The position numbers were made by a program, and so were the translations under genes. DNA of 64,000 bases. Source: DASSUW01 sp963849695. Lineage in GTDB: Bacteria > Actinomycetota > Thermoleophilia > Solirubrobacterales > Solirubrobacteraceae. This document shows, piece by piece, positions 24,791-35,621 of this stretch (position 1 is the first letter of the stretch; each line of letters starts with the position of its first letter). The stretch is from NCBI GenBank assembly GCA_963849695.1, contig CAWKIT010000032.1:62001-126000 (forward strand), written 5' to 3'. The notes beneath the pieces were generated by a model, which saw only the letters and a program-made list of their open reading frames with translations, was not told where the DNA came from and made no database searches.

Positions 24791-25575
24791 CAGCCGGACC
24801 CGAGGGTCTCGCTGATCTCGCGCGCCTTGCGCTTGGCCGAGTTGACCTCGAACAGGAATGGTCCGTACTGCGTATCGACCACGAGCCGCGCGAACGCCGA
24901 GCGGGCGCCCTGATGCGGGCGCTTCTGGCCGTCGGGGCCGGAGCCGGCCGGAACGACGCGGGCGGTGCTGAACTCCTCGCGGCTGACCGCGACGGCCGTC
25001 GCATCCCCACGCATACGGTCCTCGATCTCCGAGGCGCGGAACGCGAGCCCGTCGTCGTACAGCTCCAGGCGGCCCTCGGTGGCTCCGGCGCGGCCGAGGG
25101 CGTGCGGCTTCTCGCCGCCGTCCTCGTGCTCGATCCAGGTCGCCTTCCAGCGCCGGATGGGCTCGCGGTCGCCGAACCGCTCGGCCACGGCGGCGCGGCT
25201 GTCGGCGCCCGCGGGCTTCGAGGTCAGCGCGGCGTAGCTCAGCGCCGTGGCGGGATCGGACAGGTCGGGCCCGACTCCTGCACGCTGCTCCTCGCGGAAC
25301 CAGGCGGGCCCCCACCATGCGGGCGCCCAGAGATAGATCACGAACAGCGCCAAGAAGATGATGAAGAGCGGTGTCAGCGGCCCGGCCGGCACGCCCAGTT
25401 CGTAGAGCCCGGCGCCGACCAGCGCGAAGCCGATCCCCGGCAGCAGCGTGATCGGCAGCGGCAACGGTCCGGTGAACACGCGCCGCGACCATGACCGCCA
25501 CCGCCCCGTCCACGCCAGCGCCGAGGCCACGAACACGGCGGCGGCGGCGAGGAGCAGCAGCGCGCCGGTCATCAC
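24787..25575 (-). CDS. Membrane protein with C-terminal PH-like region, T7SS operon
   Basis: 262 residues. Hydrophobic helices at about 4-23, 41-60 and 66-88, then a cytoplasmic part. Residues about 150-255 look like a PH-like barrel (GRLELYDDGLAFRAS...VAVSREEFSTARVV...FARLVVDTQYGPFLFEVN). Start: GTG 25575 overlaps the previous stop by 4 nt; ATG 25572 is an alternative. Its place between a probable WxG substrate and a DcrB-like protein suggests a secretion accessory or immunity function, by inference only. Confidence 0.65.
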   Translation of the reverse strand: MMTGALLLLAAAAVFVASALAWTGRWRSWSRRVFTGPLPLPITLLPGIGFALVGAGLYELGVPAGPLTPLFIIFLALFVIYLWAPAWWGPAWFREEQRAGVGPDLSDPATALSYAALTSKPAGADSRAAVAERFGDREPIRRWKATWIEHEDGGEKPHALGRAGATEGRLELYDDGLAFRASEIEDRMRGDATAVAVSREEFSTARVVPAGSGPDGQKRPHQGARSAFARLVVDTQYGPFLFEVNSAKRKAREISETLGSGW

Positions 25576-27094
25576 CAGGGTGTGACGTCGATGTCGGGCG
25601 TGATCGTGTCAAGCGCGTCGCCCGCCCACTCGCGCGCGCCCTCGGTCTTCTCCCAGGTGTCCTCGGCGATGTCCACGCCCGCGTTGAAGCCGTCGACCGC
25701 GCCGTTCGCGATCGTCTGACCGGCGTCGACGGCGAAGCCCTTGACCTCGTTGGCGGCGGCATTCGCCAGCCCGCTGCCGACGATCCCGCCGCCGATGGCG
25801 CCGATGACGCCACCGACCGCAGCACCGGCGCCCGTGCCGACGATCGGGATCACGCTGCCGATCGCGGCGCCCGCGACCGCGCCGCCCTTGGCGCCGAGAG
25901 CAGCGCCGGCCATACCGCCGGCCACCGAGACTCCGCCGACGAACGTTGCGGCACCCGAGGTGCGGCCGACGCGATCCGTGGTTGTGAGGTCGGTGCGGCC
26001 CGAATCCTCCATCCACTGGTCGAGGCCGGACGCGCCCACAGCGAGCACGTTGCCGCCTCGGCCGATCCACTTGGCGCGGCCGGCCCATTGCGCGCGTGCG
26101 GCATCGTCGGGCACGGCGCGCGACGGCACATACTGGCCGCCGCGGTAGTGGCCGCGGACCGTCGTCGTGCCGCCGCTCGGCGTGCGGCGGGGGTAGGGGG
26201 CGATCCAGGTGCGCTCGCGCGCCCAGTAGCCGGGTGCCATGCGCATCCAGTGCTGGGAGAAGTACTTGGCCGACTGGGCCGAGCCGCCGATCACCGCGCC
26301 GGTTCCATAGTCCCACCACACACGGCCCTCCTCGTAGTCCGAGTGCTGCGGGTGGAACGGGTTGAACGGCTTATGGAAGAACCGGTAACCCCACAACGTG
26401 CCGGCGATCGGGGATGCGGGACCGCCGAACCCGACCATGATGGGTGACGCCGCGGCCGAGCCGCCGAAGGCGCCGGCCGCCGCGCTGCCCGCATCGCGGG
26501 CGGCCTCCTCGGCACCGTCGCCGCGCCGCTGGGCGCGCTCGAGGTCGTCGCGGGCCTGCTCGAGGTCGCGGCGGGCGGCCGCCTCGTCGGCGGCGGCATC
26601 CGCGTCTCCGACTCGGCGGCGGCGAGGCTGCTCTCCGCGAATGGCGACGGGGTGCCGGTCAGCGAGGTCATCGAGATCTCGGTGCGGGCGGCCGACGCGC
26701 GCTGCTCGGCGTTCGCGCGGCGCGCCTGCGCGGCTTCGATCCGCTCGAGCGCCCGGTCGACCGGCGCTGGGCGTCGCGGGCGTCCTCGATCGCCTGCTCG
26801 GCGTTCGCTCGCTGGGCCGCCTCCAGCGCCTCCGCATAGATGCGAGCGGCACGCTCGGCCTCGCTGAGCGCCTGCACGGCGGCCTCGCAGGCGGAGCCGT
26901 TGGTCATGCAGGCGCCCGCGTAGCTCACGCTGGCAGGACCGGACCACCCCGGTGAACGTGCCAGGCACGCCGTTCAGCTCACCGCTGACGCCGGCTAGGC
27001 TCCCCGCCAGCCCCGCGAACTGCGCGGCCGAGGCGCGGAGCGCGCTGGGCTCGCCCTCGGGCACGGTGATGCCGGCGTAGGAGCGTCCGCTCAT
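25572..27094 (-). CDS. Large WxG-type T7SS substrate (probable), interrupted by three frame breaks
   Basis: No single frame covers the gene. Reading across shifts near 26947, 26762 and 26595 restores one protein of about 506 residues. Its N terminus is MSGRSYAGITVPEGEPSALRA..., followed by a W-S-G-P-A-S-V-S-Y-A-G-A-C turn that spans the first shift. Next come Ala/Glu/Arg coiled coils (EAERAARIYAEALEAAQRANAE), then GTLWGYRFFHKPFNPFHPQHSDY and YRGGQYVPSRAV. The C-terminal third is Gly/Ala-rich with glycine-zipper repeats (VAGAAIGSVIPIVGTGAGAAVGG). This matches large WXG-like secreted effectors. It could be a pseudogene or suffer sequence errors. Overlaps ATGA/GTGA at both ends support an intact operon. 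Confidence 0.6.
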
Positions 27095-27383
27095 CGTGGT
27101 GCGCCCGGCATGGCGTTCGCGTCGGTCACGGCATAGGCGTCGCCGGCCGCGCTGAGGTTCGCGCCCAACCCGCCGACCGAACGGCCAGCATGCGCCAGCG
27201 ACGCCGCCCAGCGCCGCGCAGCAATCGGCGATCGCCGCGGCGGCCACGCCTCGCCCGCAGCGCCGGCGGCCGAGCTGCCGGCAGCGTCGAGCGGCCGCTC
27301 AGCGCTGCGACCTGATCGGCGAGCGCCGCCTGCCGCCCGCTCGCCGTATGAAGCTGTCCTGGTTCTACCTCGATCCGTGGCAT
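27091..27383 (-). CDS. Small WXG100-like helical protein, first gene of the T7SS operon, frame-broken
   Basis: About 97 residues when reassembled. It starts MPRIEVEPGQLHTASGRQ (ATG 27383, GGGAG 7 nt upstream), continues as AALADQVAALSGR and ends SVGGLGANLSAAGDAYAVTDANAMPGAPR, in a different frame. The middle (AAAAIADCCAALGG) reads best in a third frame, so two indels are likely. The length, helical pattern and VxPxxL start resemble WXG100-type partners, but no W-x-G is visible. Its stop overlaps the next ATG as ATGA. Possibly the dimer partner of the large substrate next to it. Confidence 0.5.
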
Positions 27384-27448
27384 CGTCACGCTCCCGCTGT
27401 CCGCGTGCGGCGTCAGCTACACGTATACCGCGGTCGGGAGGTTGCTGC

Positions 27449-29116
27449 TCAGACCTCGACGACGACCGGCAGCACCATCGGGCGCCGCTTCAACTTCTCG
27501 TAGATGAAGGCGGCGATGTCGTCGTGCAGGAACGACTCGAGCACGTCGATCTCGGTGATCCGCTGCTCGGCGGCGCGGTCGAGCGAGTCCTCGACCGCCT
27601 CGCGCAGCTCGTCGACGATCGCGGCTCCTTCGTCGAGGAACGGGACGCCGCGCGCGAGCACCTCGGGCGGCACGACCGACGAGCCGTCCTGCTCGGAGAC
27701 GGTGGCGACGATGATGAAGATGCCGTCCGCCGACAGCATGCGGCGGTCGCGCAGCGCGACGTCGGACACGTCGCCGATGTCGACGCCGTCGACGAACACC
27801 AGTCCGGCGGTCTGGCGGTCGCCGAGCCGCGCGCCGCGCGCGTCGATCTCCAGCGGCGTGCCGTTCTCCGTCCGGAAGATGCTCTCGGCCGGCACGCCGA
27901 CCGCCTCGGCGAGCTGCGCGTGCAGCAGCATCCGCTTGTAGTCGCCGTGGACCGGCATCACGTACCGCGGGTGCGTGAGGTTGAGCATCATCTTCACCTC
28001 CTCGGCATAGCCGTGGCCGGAGGCGTGGATCGGGGCGTCGCGAGCGGTCACCACGTCGCAGCCGATGTGGTAGAGGCGGTCGATCGTCTCGTTGACCGCG
28101 CGCTCGTTGCCCGGGATCGGCGTGGCCGAGAACACGACCGTGTCGCCGCGCTTGAGCTCGACCGCGGGGTGGTCGCGGTACGCCATCCGGCGCAAGGCCG
28201 ACAGCGGCTCGCCCTGTGACCCGGTGGAGACGACCACGAGCTTCTCGTCGGGGAAGTGCTCCAGCTCGCGCGGCGGGATCAGCTGGCCCTCGGGGATCGC
28301 GATGTGCCCGAGCGAGCGGCCGATGTTGACGTTCTTGCGCATCGAGCGGCCGACCAGCGCGACCTTGCGGCCGTTCGCGGCCGCGGCGTCGACCACCTGC
28401 TGGACGCGGTGGATGTTGGAGGCGAAGCAGGTGACGACGATCCGGCCCGGGCAGTGCGCGAACAGACGCTCGAGCTGCGGCCCGACCACCGACTCGCTGG
28501 TCGAGATGCCGGCGCGGTCGGCGTTGGTCGAGTCGCCGCACAGCAGCAGCAGGCCTTCGCGGCCGAGCTCCGCCAGGCGCGCCATGTCGGCGGGGGCGCC
28601 GCCGACCGGCGTCTGGTCGAACTTGTAGTCGCCGGTGAAGAGGATCGTCCCGAGCTCGCACGTGAGCGCGACGCCCGCGGCGTCCGGGATCGAGTGGGTC
28701 AGGTGCACGAGCTCGATCGCGAACGGGCCGGCCTGGGCCACCTGGCCGACCGGGAGCACGTCGAGGTTGACCTCGCGCAGCTTGTGCTCGTCGAGCTTCG
28801 AGCGTGCCATGGCGACCGTGAGCTGGCCGCCGTAGACGACCGGCACTGCCTTCTGGCCGAGCTCGCGCAGCACCCACGGGAGCGCGCCGAGGTGATCCTC
28901 GTGGCCGTGGGTGATCACGATCGCCTCGATGTCGTCGATCCGCTCGCGCAGGTACGTGAAGTCGGGCAGCACGAGGTCGATGCCCATCATCTCGGCGGTC
29001 GGGAACCGCAGCCCGCAGTCGACGACCACGAGCCGATCGCCGTATTCGACGACGGTGAGGTTCTTGCCGATCTCGCCGACGCCCCCGAGCGGGAGGACGC
29101 GTAGGCGGCCGTTCAC
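27449..29116 (-). CDS. rnj: Ribonuclease J
   Basis: 555 residues, the normal RNase J length. The metallo-beta-lactamase core has HGHEDHLGALPW, FTGDYKFD and GDSTNADRAGIS. The beta-CASP domain has VVTCFASNIHRVQQ, STGSQGEP and HASGHGYAEE, with a final MPVHGDYKRM. The enzyme has 5' exonuclease and endonuclease activity in mRNA decay and rRNA processing. GTG 29116 overlaps the dapA stop (GTGA). In many Gram-positive genomes ftsK follows directly; here the 13-kb T7SS/transporter/two-component insert separates them. Confidence 0.95.
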   Translation of the reverse strand: MNGRLRVLPLGGVGEIGKNLTVVEYGDRLVVVDCGLRFPTAEMMGIDLVLPDFTYLRERIDDIEAIVITHGHEDHLGALPWVLRELGQKAVPVVYGGQLTVAMARSKLDEHKLREVNLDVLPVGQVAQAGPFAIELVHLTHSIPDAAGVALTCELGTILFTGDYKFDQTPVGGAPADMARLAELGREGLLLLCGDSTNADRAGISTSESVVGPQLERLFAHCPGRIVVTCFASNIHRVQQVVDAAAANGRKVALVGRSMRKNVNIGRSLGHIAIPEGQLIPPRELEHFPDEKLVVVSTGSQGEPLSALRRMAYRDHPAVELKRGDTVVFSATPIPGNERAVNETIDRLYHIGCDVVTARDAPIHASGHGYAEEVKMMLNLTHPRYVMPVHGDYKRMLLHAQLAEAVGVPAESIFRTENGTPLEIDARGARLGDRQTAGLVFVDGVDIGDVSDVALRDRRMLSADGIFIIVATVSEQDGSSVVPPEVLARGVPFLDEGAAIVDELREAVEDSLDRAAEQRITEIDVLESFLHDDIAAFIYEKLKRRPMVLPVVVEV

Positions 29117-29979
29117 GCGGCGTGAGCTCCTGTCAAGAGACCCTGCCGTTCGAGCGCGCCGCGGATGACCTGGAACTCGGACTCGTCGGCGTCCACCAGC
29201 GGCAGCCGGAGCCCGCCGACGTCGTGGCCGAGCAGGTTCAACGCCGTCTTGACCGGGATCGGGCTGGCGGTGCAGAACATCGCCCTGAAGACATGGGCCA
29301 GCTGCGCGTGGATCTGCCGGCGGCGCTCCGGCTCGTCGAACATGCGGCGCATCTCGGTGCCGACCACGTGGCTGGAGACGCAGATGCCGCCGGCGCCGCC
29401 GAGGTCGAGGCAGCGTGCGAGATCCTCGTCGTTGCCGGTCAGCAGCGTCATGCCGTCGATCGGGCCGAGCTCCGCGCTGTTGGACTGCTTGACCGCCGCG
29501 ATGCCGTCGATCTGCGCGAGCTCGGCGAGCAGCTCGGGGTCGAGATTGACGGTCGTCCGGCTCGGGATGTTGTAGATGATCACCCGCGTGCCGCCGGCTG
29601 CGCGCGCGACCTCCTCGTAGTGGCGGACGATGCCGCGGCGGTTCGGGCGGTTGTAGTAGCCGGTGACGGAGAGCAGCGCCTGGGCGCCGGCCTCCGACAT
29701 GCGCTCGGCGAGGTGGCAGGCGTGGTGCGTGCTGTTGGAGCCCGCGCCCGCCACGATCAGCGTCTCGCCGCCCAGCTCCTCGACCATCAGGGTCACGAGC
29801 GAGACCATCTCGTCGTCGCCGAGCGTCGGCGACTCGCCGGTCGTCCCGCACACGACCAGGCCGTTGGAGCCGTTGGCGAGCAGATGCCGGCCGAGCGCGA
29901 CCGCCCCCTCCTCGTTCACGCGGCCGTCCGCGTGGAAGGGGGTGACCATCGCGGTCAGCAGGCCTTGCAGAGGGCGCAT
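29113..29979 (-). CDS. dapA: 4-hydroxy-tetrahydrodipicolinate synthase
   Basis: 288 residues, TIM barrel. It condenses pyruvate with aspartate semialdehyde in the DAP/lysine pathway. Seen: CGTTGESPTL (T-T pair), the catalytic tyrosine in SVTGYYNRP, the Schiff-base lysine in IAAVKQSNS, and a GNDEDL stretch. Start ATG 29979 gives MRPLQGLLTAMVTPF. It lies downstream of dapB, separated by a 240-bp spacer that contains a large palindromic element, and overlaps rnj by 4 nt. Confidence 0.95.
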   Translation of the reverse strand: MRPLQGLLTAMVTPFHADGRVNEEGAVALGRHLLANGSNGLVVCGTTGESPTLGDDEMVSLVTLMVEELGGETLIVAGAGSNSTHHACHLAERMSEAGAQALLSVTGYYNRPNRRGIVRHYEEVARAAGGTRVIIYNIPSRTTVNLDPELLAELAQIDGIAAVKQSNSAELGPIDGMTLLTGNDEDLARCLDLGGAGGICVSSHVVGTEMRRMFDEPERRRQIHAQLAHVFRAMFCTASPIPVKTALNLLGHDVGGLRLPLVDADESEFQVIRGALERQGLLTGAHAA

Positions 29980-30033
29980 GGCGTCGGATTCTGGCAGGCG
30001 GCGGCGGCGCTCGGCGGTGCGGGCGCTGCGGCG

Positions 30034-30213
30034 GGTGTGGCGAACGTCAACTGCGGCTGGGTGGGGAAGCGGGTAGCCCGCCGCGCGGCGGAATCCGAGG
30101 GGGTGGCAAGCAAACCTTTCCCAGATAGGACGGTTTCTCTGGCCACCCCCCTCCCCCGGCCGCGCGGGCGGCTCCCTCGCACCCTTACCCAGCCGAAGTT
30201 CGCCGGCGTGGCC
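30034..30213. repeat. About 180-bp palindromic element between dapB and dapA (MITE-like or long hairpin)
   Basis: The left arm (30034-30107) and right arm (30140-30213) are imperfect inverted repeats of about 70 bp each. Landmarks: CGGCTGGGT at 30054-30062 against ACCCAGCCG at 30187-30195, CCCGCCGCGCGG against CCGCGCGGGCGG, and GGGGGTGGC at 30099-30107 against GCCACCCCC at 30142-30150. The centre also pairs (AAACC...GGTTT). A related arm occurs at 9757-9810. No transposase or clear target-site duplication was found. Confidence 0.65.
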
Positions 30214-30220
30214 GCGACGG

Positions 30221-30878
30221 TCACTCGAACAGCAGGTGCTCGAGCCCGATCGTCGGCGATTCGGGGAGGTCCGCCACGCGCGCGGATCGCGAGCAGGACC
30301 CCGGGCATGAAGCTCGTGCGGTCGACGGTGCGGTGGCTGATGGTCAGGGTCTGCCCGGCGTCGCCGAGGATGACCTCCTGGTCGGCCACGATCCCGGGCA
30401 GCCGCACGGAGTGGATCGGCACCGCGCCGTCCATCAGCTCGGCCGTGCGCGCCGCGGTGCCGGACGGCGAGTCGAGCTTGGCGGGATGGTGCAGCTCGAT
30501 GATCTCCGCCCGGTCCATCAGACGCGAGGCCTCGACCGCGAACCGCATCATCAGCACCGCGCCGATCGCGAAGTTGGGCGCGAAGAAGGCGTTCGCCTGC
30601 GACGCGCGCGCCGCCTCGCGGAGCCCGTCCAGGTCGAACCCCGAGGTGCCGACCACGACGTGCACGCCGGCCTCCAGTGCGGAGCGCGCGTTTTCGAGCG
30701 CGGTGTCGGGGCGCGTGAAGTCGACCAGCACGTCGGCGCCGCCCAGAACCTCGGCGACCGCCACCTCGAGGACCGGATCGGCGCGGCCGGTCAGCTCCAT
30801 TCCGTCGGCGGCGTCGACCGCCGCGCACACCATCTGGCCCATGCGGCCGGCGGCGCCGGCCACCGCCACACGGATCAT
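30221..30878 (-). CDS. dapB: 4-hydroxy-tetrahydrodipicolinate reductase, with an apparent +1 frameshift near the C terminus
   Basis: Reduces hydroxy-tetrahydrodipicolinate with NAD(P)H in the DAP pathway. Seen: the Rossmann start VAVAGAAGRMGQM, VGTSGF, NFAIGAVLM, and the substrate-binding HHPAKLDSPSGTA. Reading in the start frame, the protein loses homology after GVLLAIRA. One base fewer in the CG-rich run at about 30277-30286 restores ...DLPESPTIGLEHLLFE and a TGA at 30221. The gene length (658 nt) is 3n+1, consistent with one extra base. About 218 residues, at the short end for DapB. The ATG overlaps the peptidase stop as ATGA. Confidence 0.85.
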
Positions 30879-32159
30879 GCCGTGACGCTCGCTCCCGGGC
30901 AGACGTCGTCGACCGCCGCCCGGAACGCCTGCGCGTCGGGGCCGATGCCGGCCGCCGACAGCCGGTCGGGCGCCCACAGCTCGTCGGTGAGCTCGCGCAG
31001 GTCGTCCAGCGTCACGGCGTCGAAGCGCGCCATCACCTCGTCGGTCTCCAGCAGTGGCAGCCCGTACAGCAGCGAGGCGCCGAGCCGGTTCATGCGCGCT
31101 CCGGTCGACTCCATCCCCAGCACCACGCGCGCCTTGACGTTCTCGCGCGCGCGCTCGAGCTCCTGCTCGGTGGCCGGCTGCTCGCGCAGGTGGCCGAGCT
31201 CGCCGGCCACGACCTCCATCGCCTCGCCGACCTTGTCCGGCCGCGTGCCGACGTACAGGCCGATCTGGCCGATGTCGGCGTACTGGCCCGCGAACGAGTA
31301 GACCGAGTACGCCAGACCGCGCTCCTCCCGCACGGCCTGGAACAGCCGCGAGGAGGAGAGCCCTCCGAAGATCGCGTCGAGCACGCGCGAGGCGAAGCGC
31401 CGGTCGTCGCCGCGCGGGAGCCCGACGGCGCCGAGGCAGACGTGGCACTGCTCGGTGTCCTTGCGCTGGAAGCGCACGGTGGGCGCCGGGTCGGCGGGCG
31501 CGGGCTCGATCGCGGGCGCGGACTCGGCGGCGGCGCCGCCGAGCGTGGCCTCGGCCAGCTCTGCGATCTGGTCGTGGTCGACCGACCCGGCGGCGGCCAC
31601 GACCACGGACCCGGGCACGTAGCGGACGGCATGGAACGCCGCGATCCGCTCGACCGGCGTCTCTCGGATCACCGGCGCGCGGCCGATGATCGGGCGCCCG
31701 AGCGGATGGCCGCCGAACACCGCCTCGCCGAGCACGTCGAACACCGTGTCCTGCGGGTCGTCCTCGTACATCGCGATCTCTTCGAGCACGACCTCGCGCT
31801 CGGGGTCGACGTCCCGGAACGCGGGCCTCCACACCATGTCGGCGATCACGTCGAACGCGCGCGGGAGGTGCTGGTCGAGCATCCGCGCGTACACCGTGGT
31901 GCTCTCCTTGTCGGTGCCGGCGTTCAGCTCGGCGCCCATGGCGTCGAACAGCTGGTCGATCTCGGCCGACTGGTAGCGGTCGGTGCCGCGGAACAGCAGG
32001 TGCTCGAGGAAGTGCGAGAGCCCGGCCTCCTCCACCGCCTCGCCGCGCGAGCCGGTGCCCACGAAGAAGCCGAGGGCCGCGGACCGGACCGAGGGCATCG
32101 CCTCGGTCGCGATCCGCAGCCCTGAAGGCAGCTCCGTGATCCGGTGGGTGGGCAGCCCG

Positions 32160-34428
<2,269 letters not shown>

Positions 34429-34443
34429 ATGTCCCTTTCTTGC

Positions 34444-34465
34444 GCCCGCCCTTCGGTAGGCGGGC
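34444..34465 (-). promoter_or_regulatory. Hairpin in the pnp leader
   Basis: GCCCGCC (34444-34450) and GGCGGGC (34459-34465) form a 7-bp stem with an 8-nt loop, directly upstream of the pnp Shine-Dalgarno sequence. In enterobacteria a leader hairpin mediates autocontrol of pnp; a similar role here is only an analogy. Confidence 0.4.
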
Positions 34466-34520
34466 CCTCTGCATTCTCTGACGCTTCGGTAGTGGTTGCC
34501 TGCCATGGTAGTAGGCGCTC

Positions 34521-35621
34521 GTGACACATCGCATTGTTCTCTTCGGTGCGACCGGCTTCACCGGTCGCCTCCTGGCCGAGCGGCTCGCCGCCGAGGGGGC
34601 CGCGGCGATGCTCGCCGGGCGCTCGGAGGCGTCCGTGCGCGAGCTGGCCGAGCGGCTCGGGCTCGAGTGGCGGGTGGCCGACGCCCTGCGCCAGAACTCG
34701 GTGTTCGCGCTGCTCGAGCCGGGCGACGTGCTGGTGAGCACGGTCGGTCCGTTCGCCAAGTGGGGCGAGGCGGCGGTGCGGGCGGCGATCGCGGCCAAGG
34801 GCGTCTACATCGACTCGACCGGCGAGCCCCCGTTCATCCGCCGCATCTTCGAGGAGTTCGGGCCGCCCGCCGAGCGGGCGGGCGCGGCGCTGCTGACCGC
34901 GATGGGCTACGACTTCGTGCCGGGGGCGCTGGCGGGGGCGCTCGCGCTGGAGCAGGCGGGCCCCGCGGCCACCCGGGTGGACGTCGGCTACTACGCGTTC
35001 GGCGCCGGGATCAGCGCCGGGACGCGGCGCTCGGCGGTCGGGATCATGCTCGAGGACGGCCACGCGTTCCGGGCAGGAACGGTGCGGACGGCGCGGATCG
35101 CCGACCGCGTGCGCTCGTTCCGCGCCAAGGGCAAGGACCGCGACGCGATCTCGGTCGGCGGCGCCGAGCACTTCACGCTTCCGCCCGCCCACCCCGGGCT
35201 GACCGAGGTGAACGTCTATCTCGGCTGGTTCCCCGCCCTCGCGCGCCCGCTGCAGGCGGGCAGCCTGGCGGGCTCGGTCGCGCTGCGCCTGCCCGGCGTG
35301 CGCGGAGCGCTGAAGGCCGTGGGCGACCGCCTGGCCGAGGTCGGCGGCAGCGGCCCCGACCAGCCGGGGTCGGGGATCTCGTGGATCGTCGGCGAGGCCT
35401 ACGACGCCGGCGGCAGCCGGCTCGCCGAGGTGCACCTGTCGGGCAGCGAGCCGTACGCGCTCACCGCCGGGATCCTCGCCTGGGCCGCGCGCCGCGCCGC
35501 CGGGCACGGCGTGGACGGCACGGGGGCGCTGGGGCCGGTGCAGGCGTTCGGCCTGCGCGCGCTCGAGGAGGGTTGCCGCGAGGCGGGCCTGGACCGCGTC
35601 AGCGACCCAGCCTCCGTGTGA
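34521..35621 (+). CDS. Saccharopine-dehydrogenase-like (trans-acting enoyl-reductase-like) oxidoreductase
   Basis: 366 residues with an N-terminal NADP-binding Rossmann motif (VLFGATGFTGRLLAERL) and STVGPFAKWGEAAVRAAI-type sequence typical of the saccharopine dehydrogenase N-terminal family, which includes mycobacterial trans-acting enoyl reductases. YIDSTGEPPF and MGYDFVPG are further family marks. The substrate is unknown. GTG 34521 is the start. It is divergent from pnp, with about 92 bp between, and its last 23 bp overlap the convergent FAD enzyme gene. Confidence 0.82.
   Translation: MTHRIVLFGATGFTGRLLAERLAAEGAAAMLAGRSEASVRELAERLGLEWRVADALRQNSVFALLEPGDVLVSTVGPFAKWGEAAVRAAIAAKGVYIDSTGEPPFIRRIFEEFGPPAERAGAALLTAMGYDFVPGALAGALALEQAGPAATRVDVGYYAFGAGISAGTRRSAVGIMLEDGHAFRAGTVRTARIADRVRSFRAKGKDRDAISVGGAEHFTLPPAHPGLTEVNVYLGWFPALARPLQAGSLAGSVALRLPGVRGALKAVGDRLAEVGGSGPDQPGSGISWIVGEAYDAGGSRLAEVHLSGSEPYALTAGILAWAARRAAGHGVDGTGALGPVQAFGLRALEEGCREAGLDRVSDPASV

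Noticed and set aside
30034..30213. Insertion sequence remnant with transposase
   Set aside because: No transposase fragment in any frame; only inverted arms are present.
30221..30300. Programmed ribosomal frameshifting in dapB (and likewise pnp, gmk, coaBC, pyrK)
   Set aside because: No slippery heptamer or consistent downstream structure was seen, and the same type of +1 change in several unrelated core genes fits sequence error better.
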